Shown in pieces: positions 1-5,280 of a DNA stretch of 7,985 nt. Positions within the stretch are counted from its first letter, which is position 1; every line of letters begins with the position of its first letter. The position numbers were made by a program, and so were the translations under genes. The stretch lies in the NCBI GenBank assembly GCA_027058735.1, contig JALURZ010000251.1, forward strand, positions 1-7,985. Direction: 5' to 3'. Source of the DNA: Hyphomicrobiales bacterium. GTDB taxonomy: Bacteria; Pseudomonadota; Alphaproteobacteria; Rhizobiales; JALURZ01. The notes under the pieces were generated by a model. That model did no database searches, was not told the DNA's origin, and saw nothing but the letters and a program-made list of their open reading frames with translations.

Positions 1-1
1 C

Positions 2-118
2 GTGGAGGCCGCCGACCGCGAAACGCTGAGGGCGGAGATCGAAGCGGCGCTCAAACGCGACCATTTCACGCTGATTGCCTGCCCGGTGGAGCGCCGCGCC
101 TATGACGGCCGGTTTTGA
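2..118 (+). CDS. C-terminal end of a probable thiamine-diphosphate-dependent enzyme (acetolactate synthase-like), 5' truncated by window edge
   Basis: An open frame enters from the left edge and ends at TGA 116-118, giving 38 residues that finish FTLIACPVERRAYDGRF. The frame has alphaproteobacterial codon usage with G/C third positions. A helix (ETLRAEIEAALKRD) followed by a hydrophobic strand ending in 'CPV' and a short polar tail is how the C-terminal ThDP-binding domain of acetolactate synthase-like enzymes usually ends. The catalytic and cofactor motifs would lie upstream and are not visible, so the family call rests only on the tail. If right, the enzyme would decarboxylate or ligate a 2-oxo acid. 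It is codirectional with the importer operon but separated by 165 bp containing a candidate operator, so it may be a separate unit. Other ligases or transferases with a similar tail cannot be excluded. Confidence 0.5.
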   Translation: MEAADRETLRAEIEAALKRDHFTLIACPVERRAYDGRF

Positions 119-147
119 GGCGGCGCGGGGACACCCGGGCCGCAACT

Positions 148-161
148 ATTTGCATACAAAT
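148..161. promoter_or_regulatory. Candidate operator: 14-bp dyad ATTTGCATACAAAT
   Basis: Six of seven symmetric pairs match (only 153/156 fails) in an AT-rich island inside very GC-rich surroundings, 123 bp upstream of the binding-protein start. It is one base away from the perfect palindrome ATTTGTATACAAAT, which resembles the TTGTATACAA-like operators of GntR-family (FadR/VanR-type) repressors. Flanking GCAA (142-145) and TTGC (165-168) extend the dyad with a one-base offset. Operator function and the regulator's identity are inference; no regulator gene is in the window. Confidence 0.4.
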
Positions 162-248
162 TACTTGCCGCCCGCCGGCGCTCCGCGTTACGATTTGGCC
201 CCTCGCGCGCAGATCGTTTCGATGTGCAGGGGCGCGCGCGGAAACGGC

Positions 249-254
249 AATAAT
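249..254 (+). promoter_or_regulatory. Possible -10 element (AATAAT) for the importer operon
   Basis: AATAAT matches five of six bases of TATAAT and lies 29 bp before the binding-protein start, which would give a short leader. No convincing -35 hexamer is seen 16-18 bp upstream, so this is a weak call. The real promoter could instead lie near the 148-161 dyad. Confidence 0.2.
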
Positions 255-269
255 TCATGTGAAATTCCC

Positions 270-275
270 GGGGAG
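270..275 (+). promoter_or_regulatory. Ribosome binding site of the binding-protein gene (GGGGAG)
   Basis: GGGGAG sits 8 nt before ATG 284 and fixes this start. It contrasts with the permease gene at 1728, which has no visible Shine-Dalgarno sequence. Confidence 0.7.
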
Positions 276-283
276 TTAACGTC

Positions 284-1465
284 ATGCAAGTCAGTCATTC
301 ATTGAAGGTCTGGGCCCTGTCGGCGGGCGCCGGCGCGCTCGGCCTGATGGCCGCCTCGGCGGTCGTGCCGGCACAGAACGCCAAAACGGTCCTCATGATC
401 AACGCCATCGAGCTTTCGGGCGGCGGCGCGACGGTGGGCACGAACTGGCGCGACGCGGTGGACATGGCGGTCAAGGACATCAATGGCGCGGGCGGCATTC
501 TGGGCAGGAAGATCATTGTCAAGCATTTCGACACCCAGTCCAAGCCGGGCATCTCCAAGGCCGTCATCACCAAGGCGCTGGATGAAAAACCCTACGTGGT
601 CCTCGGACCGATCTATTCGTCATCCACCAAGGTCAACATGGTGGTCACCCGGCGCGCCGGCGTGCCGCATATCGTGGGTTCGGAAGCAGCCTCCATTACA
701 CAGACCGGCAACCCGTTCATCTTCCGCACCTCGTTTGGCCAGTCCGCCTCCATGCCCAAGCTCGCCAATTATCTCAAGGACGAGGTGAAGGCCAAATCGG
801 TCGCCGTCGTCTGGGTCAACAACGCGTTCGGCAAGGGCGGGCGCGACAATGCGGTCAAGGAGCTGAAGGCGCGCGGCATTGCCATCGCCGCCGACATTTC
901 CACCGAAGTGCAGCAGGCCGATTTTTCCGCCGAGGTCGTGAAGGCGAAGCAGAGCGGCGCGGACGTGCTGTTCGCCTATCTGCATGAAGAAGAAAGCGCG
1001 CGGCTGCTGATCGAACTGAAGAAACAGGGCTATGACAAGCAGATCGTCGGCGAAACCACTCTCACCAGCCAGAAGGTTCTCGATCTCGCCAAGGATGCCG
1101 CCAACGGCGTCAAGGGCCATGTGGGGCTGACGGCGGACGCCAATATTCCCGCGATCCGCGAATTCGCCAGACGCTTCGAGGCCGCCTATGGCCGCAAGCC
1201 CGATCACAACGGCATCAAGGGCTATGTGGCGGTGCATGTGGTCAAGGAAATCACCGAGCGCATGGGCAAATTCGACCAGAAGGGCTTTGCCGACGCGCTT
1301 CACTGCACGACCATAACGACCGAGCAGGAACCGGGCGTGCTGATGGACATTTCCTATGACAAGAACGGCGATGTCGATCGCGCAAGCTTTCTGGTGGAGG
1401 TCAGGGACGGCAAACAGGTCGTGACCGGCGTGCTGCCCAAGCTGGGCAACGCCGTGGGTTGCTGA
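284..1465 (+). CDS. Periplasmic substrate-binding protein of a branched-chain-amino-acid-type (HAAT) ABC importer
   Basis: 393 residues, the usual size for the Peripla_BP_6 / LivJ-LivK family. It captures the ligand in the periplasm and delivers it to the permeases encoded downstream. Residues 1-30 form a Sec signal peptide (short N region with K8, hydrophobic stretch 10-29, likely cleavage after VPA near residue 30 or QNA near 33). The mature part opens with the first beta strand (TVLMINAIELSGGGA), then NWRDAVDMAVKDINGAGGILGRK (54-76), a classic family signature. 'GPIYSSST' (109-116) and 'VNNAFGKGG' (178-186) match the ligand-cleft and hinge regions of the two lobes. The C-terminal end has YDKNGDVDRASFLVEV (358-373), a common family ending, with an EF-loop-like acid pattern (D359, N361, D363, D365). 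Only two cysteines exist, C341 and the terminal residue C393. The ligand is not predictable: LivJ-like proteins also bind aromatic acids, amides and urea. Confidence 0.9.
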   Translation: MQVSHSLKVWALSAGAGALGLMAASAVVPAQNAKTVLMINAIELSGGGATVGTNWRDAVDMAVKDINGAGGILGRKIIVKHFDTQSKPGISKAVITKALDEKPYVVLGPIYSSSTKVNMVVTRRAGVPHIVGSEAASITQTGNPFIFRTSFGQSASMPKLANYLKDEVKAKSVAVVWVNNAFGKGGRDNAVKELKARGIAIAADISTEVQQADFSAEVVKAKQSGADVLFAYLHEEESARLLIELKKQGYDKQIVGETTLTSQKVLDLAKDAANGVKGHVGLTADANIPAIREFARRFEAAYGRKPDHNGIKGYVAVHVVKEITERMGKFDQKGFADALHCTTITTEQEPGVLMDISYDKNGDVDRASFLVEVRDGKQVVTGVLPKLGNAVGC

Positions 1466-1478
1466 CCACCTGGATTGC

Positions 1479-1500
1479 GGGCGCGGGGCAACCTGCGCCC
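1479..1500 (+). promoter_or_regulatory. Stable 3'-end hairpin with GCAA tetraloop after the binding-protein gene
   Basis: GGGCGCGGG (1479-1487) pairs with CCTGCGCCC (1492-1500) over 9 bp with one G-U pair, closing a GCAA (GNRA) tetraloop at 1488-1491. It starts 14 nt after the stop codon and has no U tract, so it looks like an mRNA-stabilising 3' hairpin and not a terminator. Confidence 0.55.
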
Positions 1501-1662
1501 ACCTTTCGGGATTTGGCTTTTCGCACCATCTCGACGCGGGATTTTCGTGCCCGGCTCTGCTCCGCGCATTCATGGCCGCCTGTCCCGGCAAGGGCCTGGC
1601 CAGTGGCGGCGGAGGGCCGGGTGGGACCCTGGCAAGGACGGCGAAAAAAATGCGGGCGAATC

Positions 1663-1701
1663 CCGCAGGAACCGGCTAATGCCGGTTCCGGGCGGTTTTT
1701 T
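1663..1701 (+). terminator. Intrinsic-terminator-like hairpin between binding protein and permease genes (probable attenuator)
   Basis: GGAACCGGC (1668-1676) and GCCGGTTCC (1681-1689) form a perfect 9-bp stem with a TAAT loop. The lower stem CCGC (1663-1666) pairs with GCGG (1692-1695) across a small internal loop, followed directly by six T (1696-1701). An A-run at 1644-1650 could pair with the T tract. Because the transporter genes continue 27 bp later in the same direction, the likely role is partial termination. A 6-bp hairpin at 1651-1667 competes for the bases of the lower stem. Confidence 0.65.
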
Positions 1702-1727
1702 CCTCCCACGACAATGACCTGCATGCC

Positions 1728-2606
1728 ATGAGCGATATCGTCCAGCTTTTCGTTTCAGGGATTTCCACCGGCGCGATCTACGCGCTGGCCGCGATGGGGT
1801 TCACGCTGCTGTGGCAGACCACGGGCACCATAAACTTCGCGCAAGGGGAATTTGTCATGTTGCCGGCGTTCATCATGCTGGCGGCGATGAACCTGCTGGA
1901 TGTCGGGCTGCTGTCGGCCTTTGTCATTTCGCTGGTGGTCTCGATGGTTTTGCTCGGCGCCGCATTCAAGCGCGCGCTGGTCGATCCCATGGCGCATCAT
2001 GGCGTGCTGCCGCTCATCATCGCCACCATTGCGCTTGGCATCTTCATGAAAGAGGCGGTGAAGACGTTTTATTCCGCCGAAGCCCAGCCGTTCGCCGCGT
2101 TCGCGCCGGAAGGCGCCATGCGCATCGGTCCCGTGTCGGTCTCGATCGAGAATATCGCCGTTCTGGCCGTCGCGGTCGTGGCCATCCTGGCGCTGCAACT
2201 GTTCCTGCAACGCACGTTTGCCGGGCGCTGCATGCAGGCGGTCGCCCAGAACCGCGAAAGCGCCCGCATCCTGGGCGTGCCGGTCGAACGCATGGTGCTC
2301 TATACGTTTCTCATCAACGCCGCGCTCGCGACCCTGGCCGCCCTGCTGGTGACGCCGACCTATCTGGCCAAGTTCGACAATGGCGAGTCGCTGGGTCTGA
2401 TCGCGTTTATCGCGGCCATCGTTGGTGGCTTCAACCAGATGCGCGGCGCTCTTGCCGGCGGCTTGCTGATCGGCCTGATCGATAATTTCACCGCCGTTTA
2501 TATCTCCACCCAGTACCGCCACGCGATCCCGCTGATCCTGCTCATTGTGGTCATTCTGTTCCGGCCCCAGGGCCTGTTCGGACGCGCCGAGGAGCGGCGG
2601 CTTTGA
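1728..2606 (+). CDS. livH: Branched-chain-type ABC importer permease, LivH family
   Basis: 292 residues, the normal LivH length. It is one half of the inner-membrane channel, pairing with the LivM-type product of the next gene. The start 'MSDIVQLFVSGISTGAIYALAAMGFTLLWQTTGTINFAQGEFVML' carries the family hallmark: a GxxxGxxYAL helix (11-20) followed by NFAQGEF (36-42). Hydrophobic segments near 8-28, 44-80, 92-108, 141-160, 192-210, 222-256 and 264-278 suggest about eight membrane spans. The cytoplasmic loop RTFAGRCMQAVAQNRESARILGV (162-184) is the EAA-like ATPase-coupling loop. ATG 1728 is chosen from family alignment although no Shine-Dalgarno is visible; it follows the terminator-like hairpin by 26 bp. 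The stop overlaps the TTG start of the next gene. The symbol denotes the family; the transported compound may not be leucine. Confidence 0.9.
   Translation: MSDIVQLFVSGISTGAIYALAAMGFTLLWQTTGTINFAQGEFVMLPAFIMLAAMNLLDVGLLSAFVISLVVSMVLLGAAFKRALVDPMAHHGVLPLIIATIALGIFMKEAVKTFYSAEAQPFAAFAPEGAMRIGPVSVSIENIAVLAVAVVAILALQLFLQRTFAGRCMQAVAQNRESARILGVPVERMVLYTFLINAALATLAALLVTPTYLAKFDNGESLGLIAFIAAIVGGFNQMRGALAGGLLIGLIDNFTAVYISTQYRHAIPLILLIVVILFRPQGLFGRAEERRL
2589..2594 (+). promoter_or_regulatory. Ribosome binding site GAGGAG for the TTG start of the second permease
   Basis: GAGGAG lies within the end of the upstream permease gene, 8 nt before TTG 2603. It decides for this uncommon start, which overlaps the preceding TGA as TTGA. 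No ATG or GTG gives a complete LivM N terminus. Confidence 0.7.
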
Positions 2607-3547
2607 ACGCTCAAGGCTTCAAACGGCTCGCCCTTGCCGCCATCCTTGCCGTGGCCATCCTCGCGCCGCTGGGGCTGAAAAACTATGGCGTCTATCTGTT
2701 GTCCCTGTGGGCGCTCTACGCGATTGCCGCCCAGGGACTCAATCTGACGCTTGGGTATGCCGGGCAGATATCCCTGGCCCAGGCCGCGTTTTTCGGTATC
2801 GGCGCGTATATCTCGGCGCTGGCGACGACGGCGGGAATGAGCTTCTGGCTGGCGCTGCCGCTGGCGGGCCTTGCCTGTTTCATCATCGGCGCGCTGATCG
2901 GCTTTCCCGCCCTGCGGGTGCAGCATCACTATCTGGCTTTCGTCACGCTTGGCTTTAACGTGCTGGTGTTTCTGGTGCTGCGCAACGAGGAGTGGCTGAC
3001 CGGCGGCACGTACGGCGTGGCCAATATTCCGCGCCCGGCCCTGTTCGGCCTGTCGCTGGGCGGGCCGCTGGCGTTCTATTATCTCTGCCTTGCATTGCTG
3101 GTGTTGATGACGGCGATGTTCTGGCACATCGTGCGCAGCCCGTGGGGGCGCGCCTTCGCCGCCTTGCGCGACAATCCCGAGCGCGCCGCCAGCCTTGGCA
3201 TTTCGATTGTCACCTACACCCTTTTGGCCTTCGCCATCGGGTCGGCGGCGGCCGGCATAGCAGGCGCGGCGTTCGCGCCCCTGGTCGAGTATATCGACCC
3301 GACGCCGTTCACCCTTTCGCTGTCGCTCGCATTCCTGCTGATGGTCGTGGTCGGCGGTCAGGGCACACTCACCGGCCCGTTCATCGGCGCTGCCCTGGTC
3401 ACGCTGCTGCCCGAATGGCTGCGCTGGACAGAAGGCTATTATCTGATGGTATACGCACTCGCGGTCATGGTGCTGATGGTGGTCTGCCCCAGCGGGCTGA
3501 CCGGCCTGTTCGACATGGCGCGCAGGCGCTGGGAGCGCTCGCCATGA
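2603..3547 (+). CDS. livM: Branched-chain-type ABC importer permease, LivM family
   Basis: 314 residues, at the short end of LivM proteins, which in E. coli carry an extra N-terminal part. It forms the membrane channel with the LivH-type protein. LivM hallmarks are GYAGQISLAQAAFFGIGAY (51-69), TGGTYGVANI (133-142), the EAA-like coupling loop SPWGRAFAALRDNPERAASLGI (179-200), and VVVGGQGTLTGPFIGAAL (248-265). About eight to ten hydrophobic segments are visible, starting at 8-24 and 29-49. The C-terminal tail is basic (ARRRWERSP), as expected on the cytoplasmic side. Translation starts at TTG overlapping the preceding stop by four bases, and the stop overlaps the following gene as ATGA, so expression is coupled on both sides. 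The symbol denotes family membership only. Confidence 0.9.
   Translation: MNAQGFKRLALAAILAVAILAPLGLKNYGVYLLSLWALYAIAAQGLNLTLGYAGQISLAQAAFFGIGAYISALATTAGMSFWLALPLAGLACFIIGALIGFPALRVQHHYLAFVTLGFNVLVFLVLRNEEWLTGGTYGVANIPRPALFGLSLGGPLAFYYLCLALLVLMTAMFWHIVRSPWGRAFAALRDNPERAASLGISIVTYTLLAFAIGSAAAGIAGAAFAPLVEYIDPTPFTLSLSLAFLLMVVVGGQGTLTGPFIGAALVTLLPEWLRWTEGYYLMVYALAVMVLMVVCPSGLTGLFDMARRRWERSP
3531..3535 (+). promoter_or_regulatory. Ribosome binding site GGGAG for the first ATPase gene
   Basis: GGGAG lies 8 nt upstream of ATG 3544 inside the end of the LivM-type gene. It supports this start over any position in the much longer open frame that runs upstream. Confidence 0.6.
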
Positions 3548-4290
3548 CACAGGCCCTGTTTGATGCGCGCAACATCGCGCGCTCCTATGGCGGGGTGACG
3601 GCGCTCAACAACGTTTCCTTCGCGGTTTTCGAAGGCGAGATCGTCGGCCTGATCGGGCCCAACGGATCGGGCAAGACCACGTTGTTCAACTGCCTGCTGG
3701 GACAATTGCGCGCCGATGGGGGCACGGTGCGGCTGCGTGGCCGCGACGTGACCGGGTGGCGGGCGAACGCGCTGGCGCGCGCCGGTCTGGGGCGCACGTT
3801 CCAACTGCTTCAGGTGTTTGGCGGGCTGAGCGTGCGCGACAATCTGATCGTCGCCGCGCAGGAGCATATCGCCACGCTGGCCAGACGCCTGTTCGCCCCG
3901 CGCACGCTTGGGCTGGACGAACAGGTCGAAGCCGCGCTTGAACGCTTCCGCCTCACCGCTCTTGGCGATGCGCCCGCCGCCAGCCTGAGTTACGGCCAGC
4001 AGAAACTGCTCGATCTCGCCATGGCGCTGATGGCCGAACCGGACATTGTGTTTCTGGATGAACCCGCCGGCGGCGTGACCCCCTCGATGCTCGACGAGAT
4101 CGGCGAAATTCTGCTCACCCTCAACCGCGTGACCGGCACCACATTCGCCATTATCGAGCACAATATGGATTTCATCATGGAATTGTCAGACCGGGTGGTG
4201 GTGCTCGCCGAAGGCGAAGTGCTGACATCGGGCACGCCTGAAGAAGTGCGCGGCGATGAACGCGTAATCGAGGCTTATCTTGGCGGATAG
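3544..4290 (+). CDS. livG: Branched-chain-type ABC importer ATP-binding protein, LivG family
   Basis: 248 residues, matching LivG size. It hydrolyses ATP on the cytoplasmic face, as a heterodimer with the next gene's product. Motifs are in order: Walker A GPNGSGKT (38-45), Q-loop GRTFQ (Q87), ABC signature LSYGQ (148-152), Walker B DIVFLDEP (167-174 with catalytic E173), and the switch histidine in IIEHNMD (H206). The LivG type of signature, LSYGQ instead of LSGGQ, and the AGGVTP D-loop region distinguish it from LivF. The open frame extends upstream to about 2992, but that part overlaps livM in another frame and has no homology-like features; ATG 3544 overlaps the previous stop as ATGA and matches the family N terminus (LFDARNIARSYGGVTAL). 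The stop lies inside the next gene. Confidence 0.92.
   Translation: MTQALFDARNIARSYGGVTALNNVSFAVFEGEIVGLIGPNGSGKTTLFNCLLGQLRADGGTVRLRGRDVTGWRANALARAGLGRTFQLLQVFGGLSVRDNLIVAAQEHIATLARRLFAPRTLGLDEQVEAALERFRLTALGDAPAASLSYGQQKLLDLAMALMAEPDIVFLDEPAGGVTPSMLDEIGEILLTLNRVTGTTFAIIEHNMDFIMELSDRVVVLAEGEVLTSGTPEEVRGDERVIEAYLGG
4270..4273 (+). promoter_or_regulatory. Ribosome binding site GAGG for the TTG start of the second ATPase gene
   Basis: GAGG precedes TTG 4280 by 6 nt inside the last codons of the LivG-type gene. No ATG or GTG occurs early enough to give a complete N terminus, so the TTG start is favoured. Confidence 0.55.
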
Positions 4291-5017
4291 CAATATCATC
4301 CTGCGGACCGAGAAGCTGGTTTCCGGTTACGGGGCGACCACCATCCTCCATGGCGCCAGCATCGCGGTGCGCGAAAAGCGCATCACCACCATCATCGGCC
4401 CCAACGGCGCCGGCAAATCGACGCTGTTTCGCGCCGTGTTCGGCCTGCTGCCCGCGCGCGAGGGCAAGATCATGTTTCGCGGCGAAGACATCACCGGTTC
4501 GGCCCCCCGCGCGCTGCTGCGCCGGGGTCTGGCTTACGTGCCCCAGGGGCGCAACCTGTTCGGCGAATTGTCGGTTGCCGAGAACCTTGAACTGGGCGGC
4601 GTTTCGCTGGGCTCCCTTGCCCTGACCCGGCAGCGCATGGGCGCGGTGTTCGAACGCTTCCCCGCCCTCAAACTGCGCGCCGGCGCCCAGGCCTCCACAC
4701 TGAGCGGCGGCGAGCAGAAAATGCTCGAAGTCGGCCGCGCGCTGCTGCTTGAGCCAAAACTGCTGATGATCGATGAGCCGTCAATCGGCCTGTCGCCAAA
4801 GCTGGTGGGCGATGTGTTCGCACTGCTCACGGGCCTCAGGGACACAGGCGTCAGCGTGCTGATGGTCGAGCAGAACGCCCGCGCCGCACTCGCCATTTCC
4901 GACGATGCGCTGGTGCTGCAACAAGGCCGCCTCGCGCTCTCGGGCGCGGCCAGCGAAATCCTCGATCACCCCGAAATCGGCCGCCTGTTTCTGGGCGGCG
5001 GATTGAAGCGGGCTTAA
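4280..5017 (+). CDS. livF: Branched-chain-type ABC importer ATP-binding protein, LivF family
   Basis: 245 residues, close to the usual LivF length. It is the second ATPase of the importer. Motifs are in order: Walker A GPNGAGKST (40-48), Q-loop YVPQGRNLF (Q89), signature LSGGEQ (141-146), Walker B LLMIDEP (161-167 with E166), and D-loop SIGLSP. The switch position reads VEQNA (196-200), with glutamine where LivG has histidine; this is usual for LivF and not a defect. The TTG start overlaps the LivG-type gene by 11 bp and gives the family N terminus ILRTEKLVSGYGATTILHG. It is the last gene of the importer operon. After its stop there is no intrinsic terminator with a U tract, only the repeat-containing convergent gap. 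Confidence 0.92.
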   Translation: MADSNIILRTEKLVSGYGATTILHGASIAVREKRITTIIGPNGAGKSTLFRAVFGLLPAREGKIMFRGEDITGSAPRALLRRGLAYVPQGRNLFGELSVAENLELGGVSLGSLALTRQRMGAVFERFPALKLRAGAQASTLSGGEQKMLEVGRALLLEPKLLMIDEPSIGLSPKLVGDVFALLTGLRDTGVSVLMVEQNARAALAISDDALVLQQGRLALSGAASEILDHPEIGRLFLGGGLKRA

Positions 5018-5053
5018 GGGTCGGTGAAATCACAAACAACCAAGGCGTCAGCC

Positions 5054-5088
5054 TGTCCCTGGACTTGATCCGTGGGCCGGGGTGATAC
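5054..5088. repeat. Probable degenerate relative of the alphaproteobacterial palindromic repeat
   Basis: The core GGACTTGATCC followed by GGGCCGGGGTGATAC resembles the intergenic palindromes of the 'CCCGGACTTGATCCGGG' kind common in alphaproteobacteria. Only an imperfect stem can be drawn (CCCTGGA against TCCGTGGG), so it looks decayed. The call rests on resemblance from memory. Confidence 0.4.
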
Positions 5089-5119
5089 GTTGATGCAAGG
5101 CGCTGCACGGAGCTGCACA

Positions 5120-5232
5120 CCCCCGTCATTCCCCGCGAAAGGGGAGAATCCAGCATCCGCCGTTCTTTGTTTATCCGCATCATTGGCGGCTGCTGGATCA
5201 CCCGGTCAGGCCGGGTGATGACGACGCGGGGG
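5120..5232. repeat. Inverted-repeat (MITE/REP-like) intergenic element, ~113 bp
   Basis: The outer ends are CCCCCGTCAT (5120-5129) and ATGACGACGCGGGGG (5218-5232), related as inverted copies apart from five extra bases. Inner arms 5148-5161 and 5185-5198 pair at 13 of 14 positions. The left half carries a small hairpin TCCCC-GCGAAA-GGGGA (5130-5145), the right half a perfect 9-bp hairpin ATCACCCGG-TCAGG-CCGGGTGAT (5197-5219). The whole can fold as a cloverleaf or cruciform. It encodes no transposase, so any mobility would be in trans. Confidence 0.7.
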
Positions 5233-5280
5233 CGGGTTGACCGCGCTTGGATGTATCTGCGGACCACATTCATCACGCCC

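Larger units (their letters stand above)
1466..1727 (+). other. 262-bp gap between binding-protein and permease genes, rich in RNA structure
   Basis: No credible gene is seen. It contains a GNRA-loop hairpin just after the stop codon (1479-1500), a looser long-range pairing CCCGGC 1584-1589 with GCCGGG 1616-1621, an upstream hairpin 1651-1667, and a terminator-like stem with a U tract (1663-1701). The arrangement fits transcript processing or attenuation that leaves more binding-protein mRNA than permease mRNA; that role is inferred. Confidence 0.6.
5018..5280. other. Convergent intergenic gap holding two palindromic repeat units
   Basis: It separates the end of livF from the end of the GS-like gene. 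Besides the inverted-repeat element (5120-5232) and the possible relative at 5054-5088, it contains two copies of GCTGCAC ten bases apart (5102-5108 and 5112-5118). No credible gene and no U-tract terminator are seen. The hairpins may serve both converging transcripts as 3' ends. Confidence 0.6.

Noticed and set aside
75..305. A 76-codon plus-strand open frame covering the importer leader
   Set aside because: It overlaps the end of the upstream gene, the dyad operator and the binding-protein start; no ribosome binding site or domain.
620..1591. A 323-codon minus-strand open frame opposite the binding-protein gene
   Set aside because: Antisense shadow typical of GC-rich DNA: rich in His, Gly, Arg and Asp with no domain motifs, and fully overlaps a well-supported gene.
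1459..1731. A 90-codon plus-strand open frame bridging the binding-protein stop and the permease ATG (TTG start, ATGA end)
   Set aside because: It runs through the GNRA hairpin and the terminator-like stem and U tract, has low-complexity Pro/Arg/Ala content, no ribosome binding site, and no recognisable domain.
2992..3543. Upstream extension of the LivG-type open frame
   Set aside because: It overlaps livM in a different frame, is Arg-rich without ABC features, and ATG 3544 has a proper ribosome binding site and the family N terminus.
2498..3550. A 350-codon minus-strand open frame opposite livM
   Set aside because: Composition is the mirror image of a hydrophobic membrane protein gene (Gln/Arg/His-rich); no motif and no ribosome binding site.
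4861..4900. Glutamine in place of the switch histidine in the LivF-type ATPase, considered as a defect
   Set aside because: The VEQN sequence at this position is usual for LivF proteins; the partner ATPase keeps its histidine.
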